DNA of 64,000 nt. It comes from Thiocystis violascens DSM 198 (lineage in GTDB: Bacteria; Pseudomonadota; Gammaproteobacteria; Chromatiales; Chromatiaceae). Location: contig NC_018012.1 of assembly GCF_000227745.2 (NCBI RefSeq), positions 2,278,501 to 2,342,500 of the forward strand, written 5' to 3'. Shown piece by piece: positions 19,290 through 28,847 of the stretch. Under the pieces are notes generated by a model. That model saw nothing but the letters and a program-made list of their open reading frames with translations. It was not told the DNA's origin and did no database searches. The translations under genes and the position numbers were made by a program. Numbering within the stretch: position 1 is the stretch's first letter; the number at the start of each line of letters is the position of its first letter.

Positions 19290-22063
19290 AAGGGTGCCTT
19301 ATGGTCGAAAGAATCCACGGGATGGGCGGGAAGCTCGAAGCAGAGGTTAGCACCTTTTTGGGGCGCGTTTTCAGCCCAGATGTGTCCGCCCAGATTCTCG
19401 ACGATCTGGCGGCTGATGGGCAATCCCAGCCCGGTGCCCAGGGGTTTGGCGCCATCGATCGTCGCCTGGCGGAATTTCTCGAAAACCAGCTCCAGTTCGT
19501 CCGGCGGGATCCCCGGTCCATTGTCGCTCACGCAGACCCGCCACGTCGGATCGCCCGGATCGGTTCCGCGCCCGGTCGACTGGGACAGCCGGACCTCCAG
19601 CCGCCCGCTCCCCGCGGGGGCGAACTTGGCGGCGTTCGATAGCAGATTCACCAGCACCTGGATCAGGCGGTCGCGATCGCCCCAGACGAGCGCCGGTTGC
19701 GCGGGCAGGTCGAGTCGCACCTGAATGCCGCGATCCTCGACGAGTTGCCCGGTGGCCGTGACCGCCTGTTCGATGACCTCCTGGAGCGTGACCGCCTCGG
19801 TGCGCCAGTCGGCATGACCGGATTCGATCTTGGCCAGATCCAGCACCTGATTGACCAGGCGCGACAGACGCTCGGTCTCGCTGACCAGGATGCCGAGAAA
19901 CCGCTTGCGCTGCGCCAGATCGAGCCTCGGATCGTCGAACAGGATCTCCGAAAAGGCGCGGATGGAGGCCAGCGGGGTACGCAGTTCATGGGTGACCGAC
20001 GAGATGAAATCGTCCTTCATCCGATCCAGTTCGGTCAGACTCAGATTGGCCGCCCGCAGATCAGCGGTGGCCGCTTCAAGGGCCTGCGACTTCTGCTCCA
20101 GCTCGTGGCTGTAGGCGCGGATCTGGGAGGCTTCGTCGAGAATATCGAGCACCTCGTCCAGACCCAGGGCCTCCTCCTCGGTGACCGAGGCGACCATCAC
20201 CCGCGCGGAGGCGCCGCCGATGGCACCAGACAGCAGGGTCTCGGCGAACGCGACCGTTTCGGCATCCGCCGGCAGGCGAGCGGGGTCGGCGATCCCGCGC
20301 GCGCGGGCATGGCGGGCGAAGGCATCGCGGGTGCGCGCGACCCCGAGGAAGCGTTCGGTCAGCGCCATCAACTCGGCGATCTCGGCACGGCCACGCCAGA
20401 GCGGCAAACTGGTGGGATGGCGTTGACGCAGGGCATCGACGAAGATGCGCGCCTGGGTGGTCTCGACGGCGTTCGGCTCGCGCAGCGAGGAGACTAGCAG
20501 GAAGACGCCGAGATTGGCGGTCAGGCTCCAGAACAGGCCGTGGGTGATCTCGTTCCAGCCGACCAGTCCGAACAGGGCGAGCGGCGCCAGCAGATCCATG
20601 CCGCCCGGCCCGGAGTCCATGAAGGCCGGCGGAAGCCAGTCGGAGCGGGCGAACGAGGGCAGCAGCAGGGTATAGATCCAGACCAGGAAGCCGGCCAGGA
20701 GTCCGGCCAGCGCGCCCTCGCGGGTACCGCCGCGCCAGTAGAGTCCGCCGATCACGGCGGGCGCGAATTGAGCGACGGCGACGAAGCTGATCAGCCCGAT
20801 GCTGACCAGCGCGTAGGCTTCGCCGGCAAAGTGATAGTAGAGATAGCCGAGCAGCAGGATCAGGACGATGGCGCCGCGGCGGATGTCGAGCAACAGCCGG
20901 CCCAGGTCGGCGGCGGGCGGCTGCCGGCGCCAGTGGCGCATCAGGGCGGGCAGCACCAGATCGTTGCTGACCATGGTCGAGAGCGCGATGGTCTCCACGA
21001 TCACCATCCCGGTCGCGGCCGACAAACCGCCGAGAAAGACCAGCAGGGCCAGCCAGGGTTGCGCGAAGGCGATCGGCAGGGTGAGCATGAAGGTATCGGC
21101 GTCGACCCGGCCATCCGGGAAGGTCGTCAGACCGGCGATGGCGATCGGGATCACGAACAGATTGATCAGCAGCAGATAGAGCGGAAACAGCCAGATGGCG
21201 CGGCGCAGATGGCGCTCGTCGCTGATCTCCACCACCGCGACCTGAAATTGCCGGGGCAACAACATGACCGCCAGACCGGCCAGCAGCGAGATGGCGAACC
21301 AGTCCTGGAAAGGCGCGAGACTGGGTTCCAGAAGAGGTTTGAGCAGGGCTGCGAGAGGTTCGTTATCCTCGATGTTTGGCAATTCGGGGCCGCCCAGACC
21401 CAGGAAACCGAGGGTGACGAACAGCCCGACCGCCAGGAAGGCGACGAGCTTGACGATGGACTCGAAGGCGATCGCGGCGACCATTCCCTCGTGCCGCTCG
21501 CTCGCGTCCAGTTGGCGGGTACCGAAGAGGATGGTGAAGGCCGCGAGCAGCAGGGCGACGACGAAGGCGGTGTCGCGCCAGAGCGGCAAGGCGGTATGAT
21601 CCGGCATCCGCACCTCGGGATAGTGCTGCAGGATGGTAAAGCTCCAGGCGATGGCCTTGAGTTGCAACGCGATATAAGGCACAACGCCGATGACCGCGAT
21701 GACGGTGACCAGCCCGGCCAGCGCCTGGCTCTTGCCATAGCGCGAGGCGATGAAGTCCGCGATCGAGGTGATGCGCTCGGACTTGCTGACCCGGACCATC
21801 TTCAGCAGCAACGAACCCCAAAGCAGGGCGATCAGGGTCGGACCGAGATAGATCGGCAGGAAACCAAGGCCGCTGTCGGCGGCGCGTCCGACGCTGCCGT
21901 AGAAAGTCCAGGCAGTACAATAGACGGCGAGCGAGAGCGCATAGACGGTCGGACGCGCAATGACGGGCCGGCCCCGGTCGGCGCGGCGGTCCGCCCAGTA
22001 GGCGATCGCGAATAGCAGTCCGAGGTAGGCGAAAGAGGCGCCGACGATGAGCGGACCGGTCAT
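19286..22063 (-). CDS. Sodium:solute symporter-STAC-histidine kinase hybrid (CbrA/CrbS-like)
   Basis: A 925-residue membrane protein. Residues 1 to about 500 form a multi-helix SLC5/PutP-like sodium:solute symporter. A STAC-type linker follows (about 520-600), then a coiled segment and a histidine kinase core with phosphoacceptor H692 in SSVTHELRTPL and an ATPase domain (NLLSNAAKF, DNGPGI, GTGLGLPI). In this family (CbrA, CrbS) transport and sensing are combined, and known members control use of histidine, acetate or similar carbon sources. The substrate here is unknown. It overlaps its response regulator by 4 nt and follows a small two-helix membrane protein by 12 nt, making a probable four-gene operon. 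Confidence 0.92.
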   Translation of the reverse strand: MTGPLIVGASFAYLGLLFAIAYWADRRADRGRPVIARPTVYALSLAVYCTAWTFYGSVGRAADSGLGFLPIYLGPTLIALLWGSLLLKMVRVSKSERITSIADFIASRYGKSQALAGLVTVIAVIGVVPYIALQLKAIAWSFTILQHYPEVRMPDHTALPLWRDTAFVVALLLAAFTILFGTRQLDASERHEGMVAAIAFESIVKLVAFLAVGLFVTLGFLGLGGPELPNIEDNEPLAALLKPLLEPSLAPFQDWFAISLLAGLAVMLLPRQFQVAVVEISDERHLRRAIWLFPLYLLLINLFVIPIAIAGLTTFPDGRVDADTFMLTLPIAFAQPWLALLVFLGGLSAATGMVIVETIALSTMVSNDLVLPALMRHWRRQPPAADLGRLLLDIRRGAIVLILLLGYLYYHFAGEAYALVSIGLISFVAVAQFAPAVIGGLYWRGGTREGALAGLLAGFLVWIYTLLLPSFARSDWLPPAFMDSGPGGMDLLAPLALFGLVGWNEITHGLFWSLTANLGVFLLVSSLREPNAVETTQARIFVDALRQRHPTSLPLWRGRAEIAELMALTERFLGVARTRDAFARHARARGIADPARLPADAETVAFAETLLSGAIGGASARVMVASVTEEEALGLDEVLDILDEASQIRAYSHELEQKSQALEAATADLRAANLSLTELDRMKDDFISSVTHELRTPLASIRAFSEILFDDPRLDLAQRKRFLGILVSETERLSRLVNQVLDLAKIESGHADWRTEAVTLQEVIEQAVTATGQLVEDRGIQVRLDLPAQPALVWGDRDRLIQVLVNLLSNAAKFAPAGSGRLEVRLSQSTGRGTDPGDPTWRVCVSDNGPGIPPDELELVFEKFRQATIDGAKPLGTGLGLPISRQIVENLGGHIWAENAPQKGANLCFELPAHPVDSFDHKAPL

Positions 22064-22075
22064 GCCGCGCGTCGC

Positions 22076-22276
22076 TCAGTCCCGGCTCCGAGACAGAATC
22101 CAGGCGGCCAGGGCGATGATCGCGGCCCAGGCCGCGAAGAGATAGATCGGCAGCAGAGGTACCCCCTGCCACCGGCCCAGCGTCTCGAACCGCGGAACCA
22201 GGGGCGAAAAAAACAGCAGCAGCCCGGCGAGGAACAGGGTCAGCAGACGTTGTCGAACCAGGGTGGCGCGGATCAT
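22076..22276 (-). CDS. Small two-helix membrane protein upstream of symporter-kinase
   Basis: A 66-residue protein starting at ATG 22276, with two predicted membrane helices (LLTLFLAGLLLFFSPLV and LPIYLFAAWAAIIALAAWIL) around a short GVPLLPIY loop. Small membrane proteins of this type are frequently encoded just before SSS-family symporters and symporter-kinases, so an accessory role is inferred. The frame is open further upstream to 22420, but that part is arginine-rich and overlaps the promoter area of the divergent kinase gene. The gap to the symporter-kinase gene is 12 nt. Confidence 0.65.
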   Translation of the reverse strand: MIRATLVRQRLLTLFLAGLLLFFSPLVPRFETLGRWQGVPLLPIYLFAAWAAIIALAAWILSRSRD

Positions 22277-22350
22277 GGCGGTGCGCGACAGGCGAGCGGT
22301 TTGTGAGCGATTTTCGGAATGTAGCAGGAGCGACTTGAGGATGCTATTGG

Positions 22351-23865
22351 TTGGCGAGACGCAGGCGGGTGACCGTCGTGACTGACGCGGGCCTGCTCGC
22401 GCTGATCCATAACGCGGCACTCCTGCTGTCCATGGTGCTGATGTTCGAGATGCTGGCGCGCCAGGGCTGGGAACGATCCGGCCTGTCCATCCGGATTCTG
22501 GTCGGCGTGCTGCTTGGTGCCATCGGCATGGCGGTCATGCTGACGCGCTGGGAACTCCTGCCGGGCTTGTTTTTCGATACCCGCTCGATCCTGCTGGCGA
22601 CCTCCGGCCTGTTTTTCGGGGGCGTGCCGACGCTGGTGGCCATGACCATGACGGGCGGTTTTCGTCTCGTCCAGGGCGGTGTTGGCGCGGGGGTCGGCAT
22701 CGCGGTCATTCTGGCCTCCGGCCTCATCGGTCTGGGCTGGCGCCGGTGGCTAATGCGGCGTCGTCTCTCGCTCGCCGAGCTGTCGCTGCGCGAAGCCTAT
22801 GTCTTCGGTCTGGTCGTACATGTGGCGATGCTGCTTCTCATGCTGATCCTGCCGCTGCCCATGGCGCTGGAGGTGCTCGCGCGGATCGGCCTGCCGGTGC
22901 TGGCGATCTATCCCCTCGCCACCCTGCTGCTGATCGTGCTGATGGCGGGGAATCTGCGCAAAAGCCAGGCCGAGACCAGCCTGCGAACCGCCCAAGCGGA
23001 GACCATGCGTCTGCTGGCCCAGGCCGAAACCGCCAAGCGCCACTTACAGCGCCTGATCAAGGACGAGCGGGTGGCACGCTGGGCGTTGAGCGAGAGCGAG
23101 GCACGCTATCGCGCGCTCAACGAAGTGCTGGAACGGCGCGTGGCGGAACGGACCGCCGAGCTGGAGTCGGCCAATCGCGATCTGGCCTCCTTCTCCTATT
23201 CGGTCTCCCATGACCTGCGCGCGCCCCTGCGGGCGATCAACGGCTTCGCCCGGATCCTGGCCCGCCGCGAGCGCGAGCGCCTGGACGAGGAGAGTCGGCA
23301 TTATCTCGATAACGTGGTCGAGGCCGGGCAGCGGATGGAGACCCTGATCGAGGATCTGCTGGACTATTCGCACACCGGACAGGGCGCGGTGCGTGCCCAG
23401 CCGGTGGCGCTGGGGCCGATCTTAGCGAGTCTGCACTCGACCTTCGGCGAGCGCATCGCCGCGGCCGGCGCCATCCTGGAGATCCGCGAACCGCTGGCGA
23501 CTCCGCTCGGGGATGCCACCCTGATCGGGCAGATCCTGAACAATCTCGTCGACAACGCGCTCCTGTACCGGTGTCGGGAGGGCGTTCCCCGCATCGTGCT
23601 GGAGGCGCGGCGCCAGGACGACCGGGTGGTGATCGGCGTGAGCGATAATGGGATCGGCATCGATCCGGACGACACAGAAAAAATTTTTCAGGTTTTCCAG
23701 CGTCTGCATAGTCAGGAAGACTATCCCGGCACCGGCATCGGGCTGGCGATCGTGACCAAGGCGGCACATCGGATGGGCGGCGAGATCGGGTTGGAATCCG
23801 TCCCCGGACAGGGAAGCCGTTTCAGCGTCAGCCTCGCCGCGTGCGAGGAAGATCCGTACAATTAA
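22351..23865 (+). CDS. Sensor histidine kinase with 5TMR-LYT membrane sensor
   Basis: About 500 residues. Five or six N-terminal helices resemble the LytS/YhcK 5TM receptor region (residues ~12-205). A coiled coil of about 80 residues leads into a HisKA domain with phosphoacceptor H287 (SYSVSHDLRAPLRAI) and an ATPase domain (NNLVDNALLY, DNGIGIDP, GTGIGLAI). The frame opens with TTG 22351; GTG 22369 or 22378 are alternative starts and none has a strong ribosome site. It lies divergent from the symporter-kinase operon and 121 nt before a REC-GGDEF-EAL gene. That gene's receiver domain is a plausible phosphorylation partner, so the pair could couple a membrane signal to cyclic-di-GMP. Confidence 0.85.
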   Translation: MARRRRVTVVTDAGLLALIHNAALLLSMVLMFEMLARQGWERSGLSIRILVGVLLGAIGMAVMLTRWELLPGLFFDTRSILLATSGLFFGGVPTLVAMTMTGGFRLVQGGVGAGVGIAVILASGLIGLGWRRWLMRRRLSLAELSLREAYVFGLVVHVAMLLLMLILPLPMALEVLARIGLPVLAIYPLATLLLIVLMAGNLRKSQAETSLRTAQAETMRLLAQAETAKRHLQRLIKDERVARWALSESEARYRALNEVLERRVAERTAELESANRDLASFSYSVSHDLRAPLRAINGFARILARRERERLDEESRHYLDNVVEAGQRMETLIEDLLDYSHTGQGAVRAQPVALGPILASLHSTFGERIAAAGAILEIREPLATPLGDATLIGQILNNLVDNALLYRCREGVPRIVLEARRQDDRVVIGVSDNGIGIDPDDTEKIFQVFQRLHSQEDYPGTGIGLAIVTKAAHRMGGEIGLESVPGQGSRFSVSLAACEEDPYN

Positions 23866-23986
23866 AGCGCGCCAGCGATGATATGCGTCGTTTGCGCCTT
23901 GGCCCGCACCCGCAAATGTTTTCGTTGGCGCGTTTGACGATGAACGAATTCGCCTGTCTCCCGTTGGCCGACCCTGGATCTCTGCC

Positions 23987-26050
23987 ATGCCACTGCGCGT
24001 TCTGATCGTCGAGGATCTTCCCCTGGATGCCGAGCTAATGGCCCTGCGTCTTCAGGAGGAGGGGTTCGATCCGCAATGGACGCGCGCGCAGAACCAGGAA
24101 AATTACCTCCTCGGGCTGGAGCAAGGTCCGGATCTGATCCTATGCGACTGGCACCTTCCCCGTTTCAGCGGCCAGCGCGCGCTGGCACTGCTGCGGGAGC
24201 GGGGCCTGAACATTCCCTTCATCATCGTCTCGGGCGGAATCGGCGAGGAGGCGGCCGTCGAGGCATTGCGCCTGGGTGCCAACGACTATGTGATGAAGGA
24301 TCGCCCGGCCCGTCTGGGCGAGGCGGTACGCCGGGTGCTGGAGGAAAAACGACTGCGCGACGTGCATGATCGGGATCAGGAACAGTTGCGACTGGCCGAG
24401 CGGGTGTTCCAGAACACCGCCGAGGGGATCAAGGTGACGGATGCCGCGGGCAATCTCGTTTCGGTCAATGCCGCCTTCGAGACCATCACCGGCTATCGCG
24501 CGGAGGAGGCACTGGGACGCAACCCCCGCTTTCTGAAATCCGCGCGCCATGACGCGGCCTTTTATCGCAATCTGTGGGCGACCTTGCTGGAAACGGGCCA
24601 CTGGCGCGGCGAGATCTGGAACCGGCGCAAATCCGGCGAGGTGTACCCGGAGTGGCTCACGATCAGCGCGGTCCCGGACGACCAGGGACGGGTGACCCAC
24701 TATGTCGGGGTGTTCAGCGACATCACGCACCTCAAGGAGGCGCAGAAACAGATCGATTTTCTGGCCTACCACGACGCGCTCACGCATCTGCCCAACCGCA
24801 CCCTGTTCCGCGACCGTCTGGTCCATGCGCTGGCCCACGCCCGCCGCGAGACCCGAACCCTGGCGGTCCTGTTCATCGACCTGGATCGCTTCAAGACCGT
24901 CAACGACACCCTGGGCCATCCGGTCGGCGACGAACTGCTGCTACAGGTCAGCCGCCGCATGAGCGAGGCGATCCGCGCAGACGACACGCTGGCGCGGCTC
25001 GGCGGGGACGAGTTCGTGCTGCTTCTGGAGGATGCCGACAGCGCCCAGCGGGCGGCCACCGTGGCGCGCAAGCTGCTGGAGTGTCTGGCCAGTTCCATGC
25101 GCGTCTCGGGACACGAACTGACCGTCACCGCGAGCCTGGGGATCAGTCTCTATCCCACCGACGGCGAGGACGCCGACACCCTCATCCGGCATGCCGACCG
25201 GGCCATGTACGAGGCCAAGCAGCGGGGCCGCAACAATTTCCAGTTTTTCACCCAAGCGCTCACCGATGGCGCCTTCGAGCGCCTGGTGATGGAAAACGTC
25301 CTGCGCGGCGCGGTCGGCCGCGGCGAACTGGTGCTGCATTATCAGCCCCAGATCGCGCTGGCCAGCGGGCGTCTCATGGGTTTCGAGGCACTGGTGCGCT
25401 GGAACCATCCCGAACTGGGTCTGGTTCCGCCGGGGCGCTTTATCCCCCTGGCGGAAGAGATTGGCATCATCGGCGATATCGGCGCCTGGGTGTTGCGCGC
25501 CGCCTGCCGCCAGCTCGCCGACTGGGACGCGCAAGGCTTCGCGGTGCCGCGCATGGGCGTAAACCTCTCCGTCAAGCAGATCGACGACGCGGGTCTGACG
25601 GAGTTGGTGGCCAGCGCGCTACGCGAGGCCGGGCTGGGCGAGCATCGACTGGAACTGGAAGTCACCGAATCCATGCTGATGGGCGTGCCCGAAACGAATC
25701 GCGCCGCCCTGAATGCGATCAAATCACTCGGCGTGGAACTGGCGGTGGATGACTTCGGCACCGGTTATTCCAATCTGGCTTACCTCAAACTCCTGCCGCT
25801 GGACCGGCTCAAGATCGACCAGTCCTTCGTGCGCGACATCGGCCGCGACGGCAATGACGAGGCCATTGTGCGCGCCATCATCGCCCTGGCGCGCAGTCTC
25901 GGGCTGGAGACCGTCGCCGAGGGGGTGGAGGAGGCGCATCAGGCCGAATTCCTGTTGCGGGAAGGCTGCAATCTCGCTCAAGGCTATCTTTACAGCCGTC
26001 CCTTGCCTGCTGAGGCATTGAGCTTTCCAATGTGTTTTCGACGGGATTGA
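23987..26050 (+). CDS. REC-PAS-GGDEF-EAL cyclic-di-GMP signalling protein
   Basis: A 687-residue protein. The receiver domain (1-125) has phosphoacceptor Asp in LILCDWHLP. A PAS domain with PAC follows (about 135-255), then GGDEF with an intact GGDEF signature at residues 339-343 and EAL with an intact EALVRW at 467 plus DDFGTGYSNL and the EGVE loop. Both catalytic signatures are intact, so synthesis and hydrolysis of c-di-GMP are both possible; which dominates cannot be read. It follows the 5TM histidine kinase gene in the same direction. Confidence 0.93.
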   Translation: MPLRVLIVEDLPLDAELMALRLQEEGFDPQWTRAQNQENYLLGLEQGPDLILCDWHLPRFSGQRALALLRERGLNIPFIIVSGGIGEEAAVEALRLGANDYVMKDRPARLGEAVRRVLEEKRLRDVHDRDQEQLRLAERVFQNTAEGIKVTDAAGNLVSVNAAFETITGYRAEEALGRNPRFLKSARHDAAFYRNLWATLLETGHWRGEIWNRRKSGEVYPEWLTISAVPDDQGRVTHYVGVFSDITHLKEAQKQIDFLAYHDALTHLPNRTLFRDRLVHALAHARRETRTLAVLFIDLDRFKTVNDTLGHPVGDELLLQVSRRMSEAIRADDTLARLGGDEFVLLLEDADSAQRAATVARKLLECLASSMRVSGHELTVTASLGISLYPTDGEDADTLIRHADRAMYEAKQRGRNNFQFFTQALTDGAFERLVMENVLRGAVGRGELVLHYQPQIALASGRLMGFEALVRWNHPELGLVPPGRFIPLAEEIGIIGDIGAWVLRAACRQLADWDAQGFAVPRMGVNLSVKQIDDAGLTELVASALREAGLGEHRLELEVTESMLMGVPETNRAALNAIKSLGVELAVDDFGTGYSNLAYLKLLPLDRLKIDQSFVRDIGRDGNDEAIVRAIIALARSLGLETVAEGVEEAHQAEFLLREGCNLAQGYLYSRPLPAEALSFPMCFRRD

Positions 26051-26155
26051 GTGAATTGTCGGTTGTCGGCATCCGGTTGGCGATCCAGGCGAGCCGCGAC
26101 ACGGGAAGGCTACTTTCTTCCAAACGATGATTATCGTCGCCCGAGGAGCATCGAA

Positions 26156-26230
26156 ATGGATACCGCACGCATTTTCAAATCCGGAGGCAGTCAGGCCGTT
26201 CGGCTTCCGAAGGAGTTTCGCTTGACCGGC
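26156..26230 (+). pseudogene. Truncated VapB/AbrB-type antitoxin remnant
   Basis: An ATG at 26156 with GAGGA upstream opens a 25-codon stretch (MDTARIFKSGGSQAVRLP...) that is a clear VapB N-terminal DNA-binding strand-loop. Full-length antitoxins of this family have 70-80 residues. Here the homology stops at about 26230 and the frame runs into the 3' end of the convergent glgP gene. The rest of the antitoxin and its toxin are missing. Confidence 0.7.
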
Positions 26231-26245
26231 ACTGAATCAACAGGA

Positions 26246-28741
26246 TCAAAGATCGACCGGTTCCGGCTTGATGTTCCAGATGTTGTCGGCGTATTCCTGG
26301 ATGGCCCGGTCCGATGAAAATTTACCCATCCGCGCGACATTCAGAATCGACATCCGATCCCAATTCGACGGATTGCGCCAGGCCTCGCTGACCCGATCCT
26401 GACACTCCAGATAGGCGCGATAATCGGCCAGCACCATGAAGGGATCATGGTTGATCAGATGGTCGGTGAGCGGACGAAAGAGATTGGTGTCGCCGTGGGA
26501 AAAGAGCCCGGAATTGATCAGGTCGATATCCGATTTGAGTTCGTGATCGCCATGGTAGTAGTCCCAGGGCCGATAACCCTCGCTCTGCTTCTGTCGAACC
26601 TCCTCGGCGGTCATGCCGAAGAGAAAGAAATTGTCCGCGCCGACTTCCTCGCGAATCTCGACATTGGCGCCATCCAGGGTGCCGATGGTGAGCGCGCCAT
26701 TCATCGAGAATTTCATGTTGCCGGTGCCCGATGCCTCCTTGCCCGCGAGCGAGATCTGTTCGGAGAGATCGGCGGCCGGATAGAGACGCTGCCCGTTCTT
26801 GACGTTGAAATCGGGCAGGAAAGCGACCCGGATGAAGCCGTTGACCTGGGGGTCGTGATTGACGACCTCGGCGACCGAGTTGATGAGCTTGATGATCAGC
26901 TTGGCCAGGTAATAGCCGGGCGCGGCCTTGCCGCCGAAGATGAAGGCGCGCGGGACGAAATCCTGATTCGGGTTGAGTTTGATGCGCTGATAGAAGCGGA
27001 CGATGTGCAGGAGATTGAGGTGCTGGCGTTTGTACTCGTGCAGCCGCTTGGCCTGTACGTCGAATAGGGCCTGGGGATCCAGCACGCCCCCGGCGTTGCG
27101 TCCCAGCCAGGCGGCCAGATCCCGTTTGGCGGCGATCTTGACCCGGCGCCAGCGCGCTTGCAGGTCGGGGTCGTCGGCATGACGTTCGAGATCGCGCAAA
27201 CAGCTCAGGTTCCGGATCCAGCGGTCGCTGCCGCAGATCTCGGTGATCAGATCGGATAGGCGCGGGTTGCTGACCACCACGAAGCGCCGCTGCGTGACCC
27301 CATTGGTGACATTGTGAAATTTCTCCGGCCAGAGGTCGTGGAAATCCTTGAGGATGGTCGTCTTGATCAGTTCCGAATGCAGCGCCGCCACGCCGTTGAC
27401 CGCGTGACTGCCGACCACCGCCAGGTTGGCCATGCGAATGCGGCGATCGTCGCCCTCGGCGATCAGCGACATGCGCGCGACCCGTTCCTCGTCGCGGATA
27501 AAATACACGCGCACCTCGTCGAGGAAGCGGCGATTGATCTCGTAGACGATCTCCAGGTGACGGGGCAGCAGTCGCTCGAACAGACTGACCGACCAGGTCT
27601 CCAGCGCCTCGGGCAGCAGGGTGTGGTTGGTGTAGCAGAAGGTGCGGCGGGTGATGTCCCATGCCTGCTCCCAGGTCATGTCATGGTCGTCCATGAACAG
27701 CCGCATGAGTTCGGCGACGGCGAGCGCGGGATGGGTGTCGTTGAGCTGGGCGGCAAACTTCTCGGCAAAGGTTTCCAGCGGGCCGACCGTGTTCAGATGT
27801 AGCCGGATCATGTCCTGCATCGAGCAGGAGACAAAAAAGTATTGCTGCTTCAGCCGCAGCTCTTTGCCGGCCTCGGGTTCGTCGTTCGGATACAGCACCT
27901 TGGAGATGGTTTCCGCCTCGATCTTGGCATGCACCGCGCCGTAATAGTCGCCGACGTTGAACGCCTGAAAATCGAAGGACTGCGATGCCTCGGCCTTCCA
28001 GAGTCGCAGCAGATTGACGTTGCCGACCCCGTACCCGAGGATCGGCGTGTCATAGGCCATCCCGCAGATCTCCATGTCCGGCACCCAGCGCGTGCGGGTC
28101 TGTCCATCGTGATTGCGGTATTGCTCGGTATGACCGCCGTAGCGTACCGGGAAACAGATCTTCGGACGCGGGATCTCCCAGGGGTTGCCATTGCGTAGCC
28201 AGGTATCGCTCTTCTCCACCTGCCAGCCGTTCTCGATAGCCTGATCGAAGATGCCGAATTCGTATCGGATGCCATAGCCGATGGCCGGGATGCCAAGGGT
28301 GGACAGCGAGTCCATGAAACAGGCCGCGAGTCGTCCGAGCCCACCATTGCCCAGGCCCGGCTCCTCTTCTTCCTCCAGGATGGCGGCGAAGTCCAGATCC
28401 AGTTCCTCGCCGGCCTCGCGCGAGACCTGGGCGATCCCGAGATTGACCAGGTTGTTGGCCAGATGCGGTCCCAACAGAAACTCGGCGGACAAATAACAGA
28501 CCGTGCGCGCATGGCTGGTCTTGTAGAACTGCGCGGACTTGACCCAGCGCGCCAGCAGGCGGTCGCGCGCGGTGAAGGCCGCGGCCATGTACAGGTCGTG
28601 CGGCGTCGCCACTTCCCGGAAACGGCCCTGGATATAAAAGAGGTTGTCGATATACGCCTGTTTCAAGGCCGTTTTGGACATGCCTGTGCGGGTGTGTTCA
28701 CGAGCTGGAGACAGAGGTTCGGAGGGTTGCGCCTTGGTCAT
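26246..28741 (-). CDS. glgP: Glycogen/maltodextrin phosphorylase
   Basis: Phosphorolysis of alpha-1,4-glucan to glucose-1-phosphate with pyridoxal phosphate as cofactor. The 831 residues include the N-terminal catalytic region (LSAEFLLGPHL, GNGGLGRLAACF) and the PLP-binding segment EASGTGNMKFSMNGALTIG with the lysine near residue 677. The frame extends upstream to 28957, but ATG 28741 with CGAGA upstream gives the normal family length. It lies 106 nt after the phosphoketolase gene on the same strand. Together they could link glycogen breakdown to acetyl-phosphate formation, a pathway relevant to storage glycogen in purple sulfur bacteria (inference). Confidence 0.93.
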   Translation of the reverse strand: MTKAQPSEPLSPAREHTRTGMSKTALKQAYIDNLFYIQGRFREVATPHDLYMAAAFTARDRLLARWVKSAQFYKTSHARTVCYLSAEFLLGPHLANNLVNLGIAQVSREAGEELDLDFAAILEEEEEPGLGNGGLGRLAACFMDSLSTLGIPAIGYGIRYEFGIFDQAIENGWQVEKSDTWLRNGNPWEIPRPKICFPVRYGGHTEQYRNHDGQTRTRWVPDMEICGMAYDTPILGYGVGNVNLLRLWKAEASQSFDFQAFNVGDYYGAVHAKIEAETISKVLYPNDEPEAGKELRLKQQYFFVSCSMQDMIRLHLNTVGPLETFAEKFAAQLNDTHPALAVAELMRLFMDDHDMTWEQAWDITRRTFCYTNHTLLPEALETWSVSLFERLLPRHLEIVYEINRRFLDEVRVYFIRDEERVARMSLIAEGDDRRIRMANLAVVGSHAVNGVAALHSELIKTTILKDFHDLWPEKFHNVTNGVTQRRFVVVSNPRLSDLITEICGSDRWIRNLSCLRDLERHADDPDLQARWRRVKIAAKRDLAAWLGRNAGGVLDPQALFDVQAKRLHEYKRQHLNLLHIVRFYQRIKLNPNQDFVPRAFIFGGKAAPGYYLAKLIIKLINSVAEVVNHDPQVNGFIRVAFLPDFNVKNGQRLYPAADLSEQISLAGKEASGTGNMKFSMNGALTIGTLDGANVEIREEVGADNFFLFGMTAEEVRQKQSEGYRPWDYYHGDHELKSDIDLINSGLFSHGDTNLFRPLTDHLINHDPFMVLADYRAYLECQDRVSEAWRNPSNWDRMSILNVARMGKFSSDRAIQEYADNIWNIKPEPVDL

Positions 28742-28847
28742 GGTGACGTCTCGTAATAAATCGCTGGAATTGCGTCCGCTCCAGCGGCTGGGGATTTTAC
28801 CAACCCAGCCGCTTGCTCGAAACGACGCACGCCATGCTGGACGCGAT

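Noticed and set aside
20540..22015. 491-codon plus-strand frame opposite the symporter-kinase
   Set aside because: Antisense shadow rich in Gln/Asp/Gly/Arg and without hydrophobic or domain structure.
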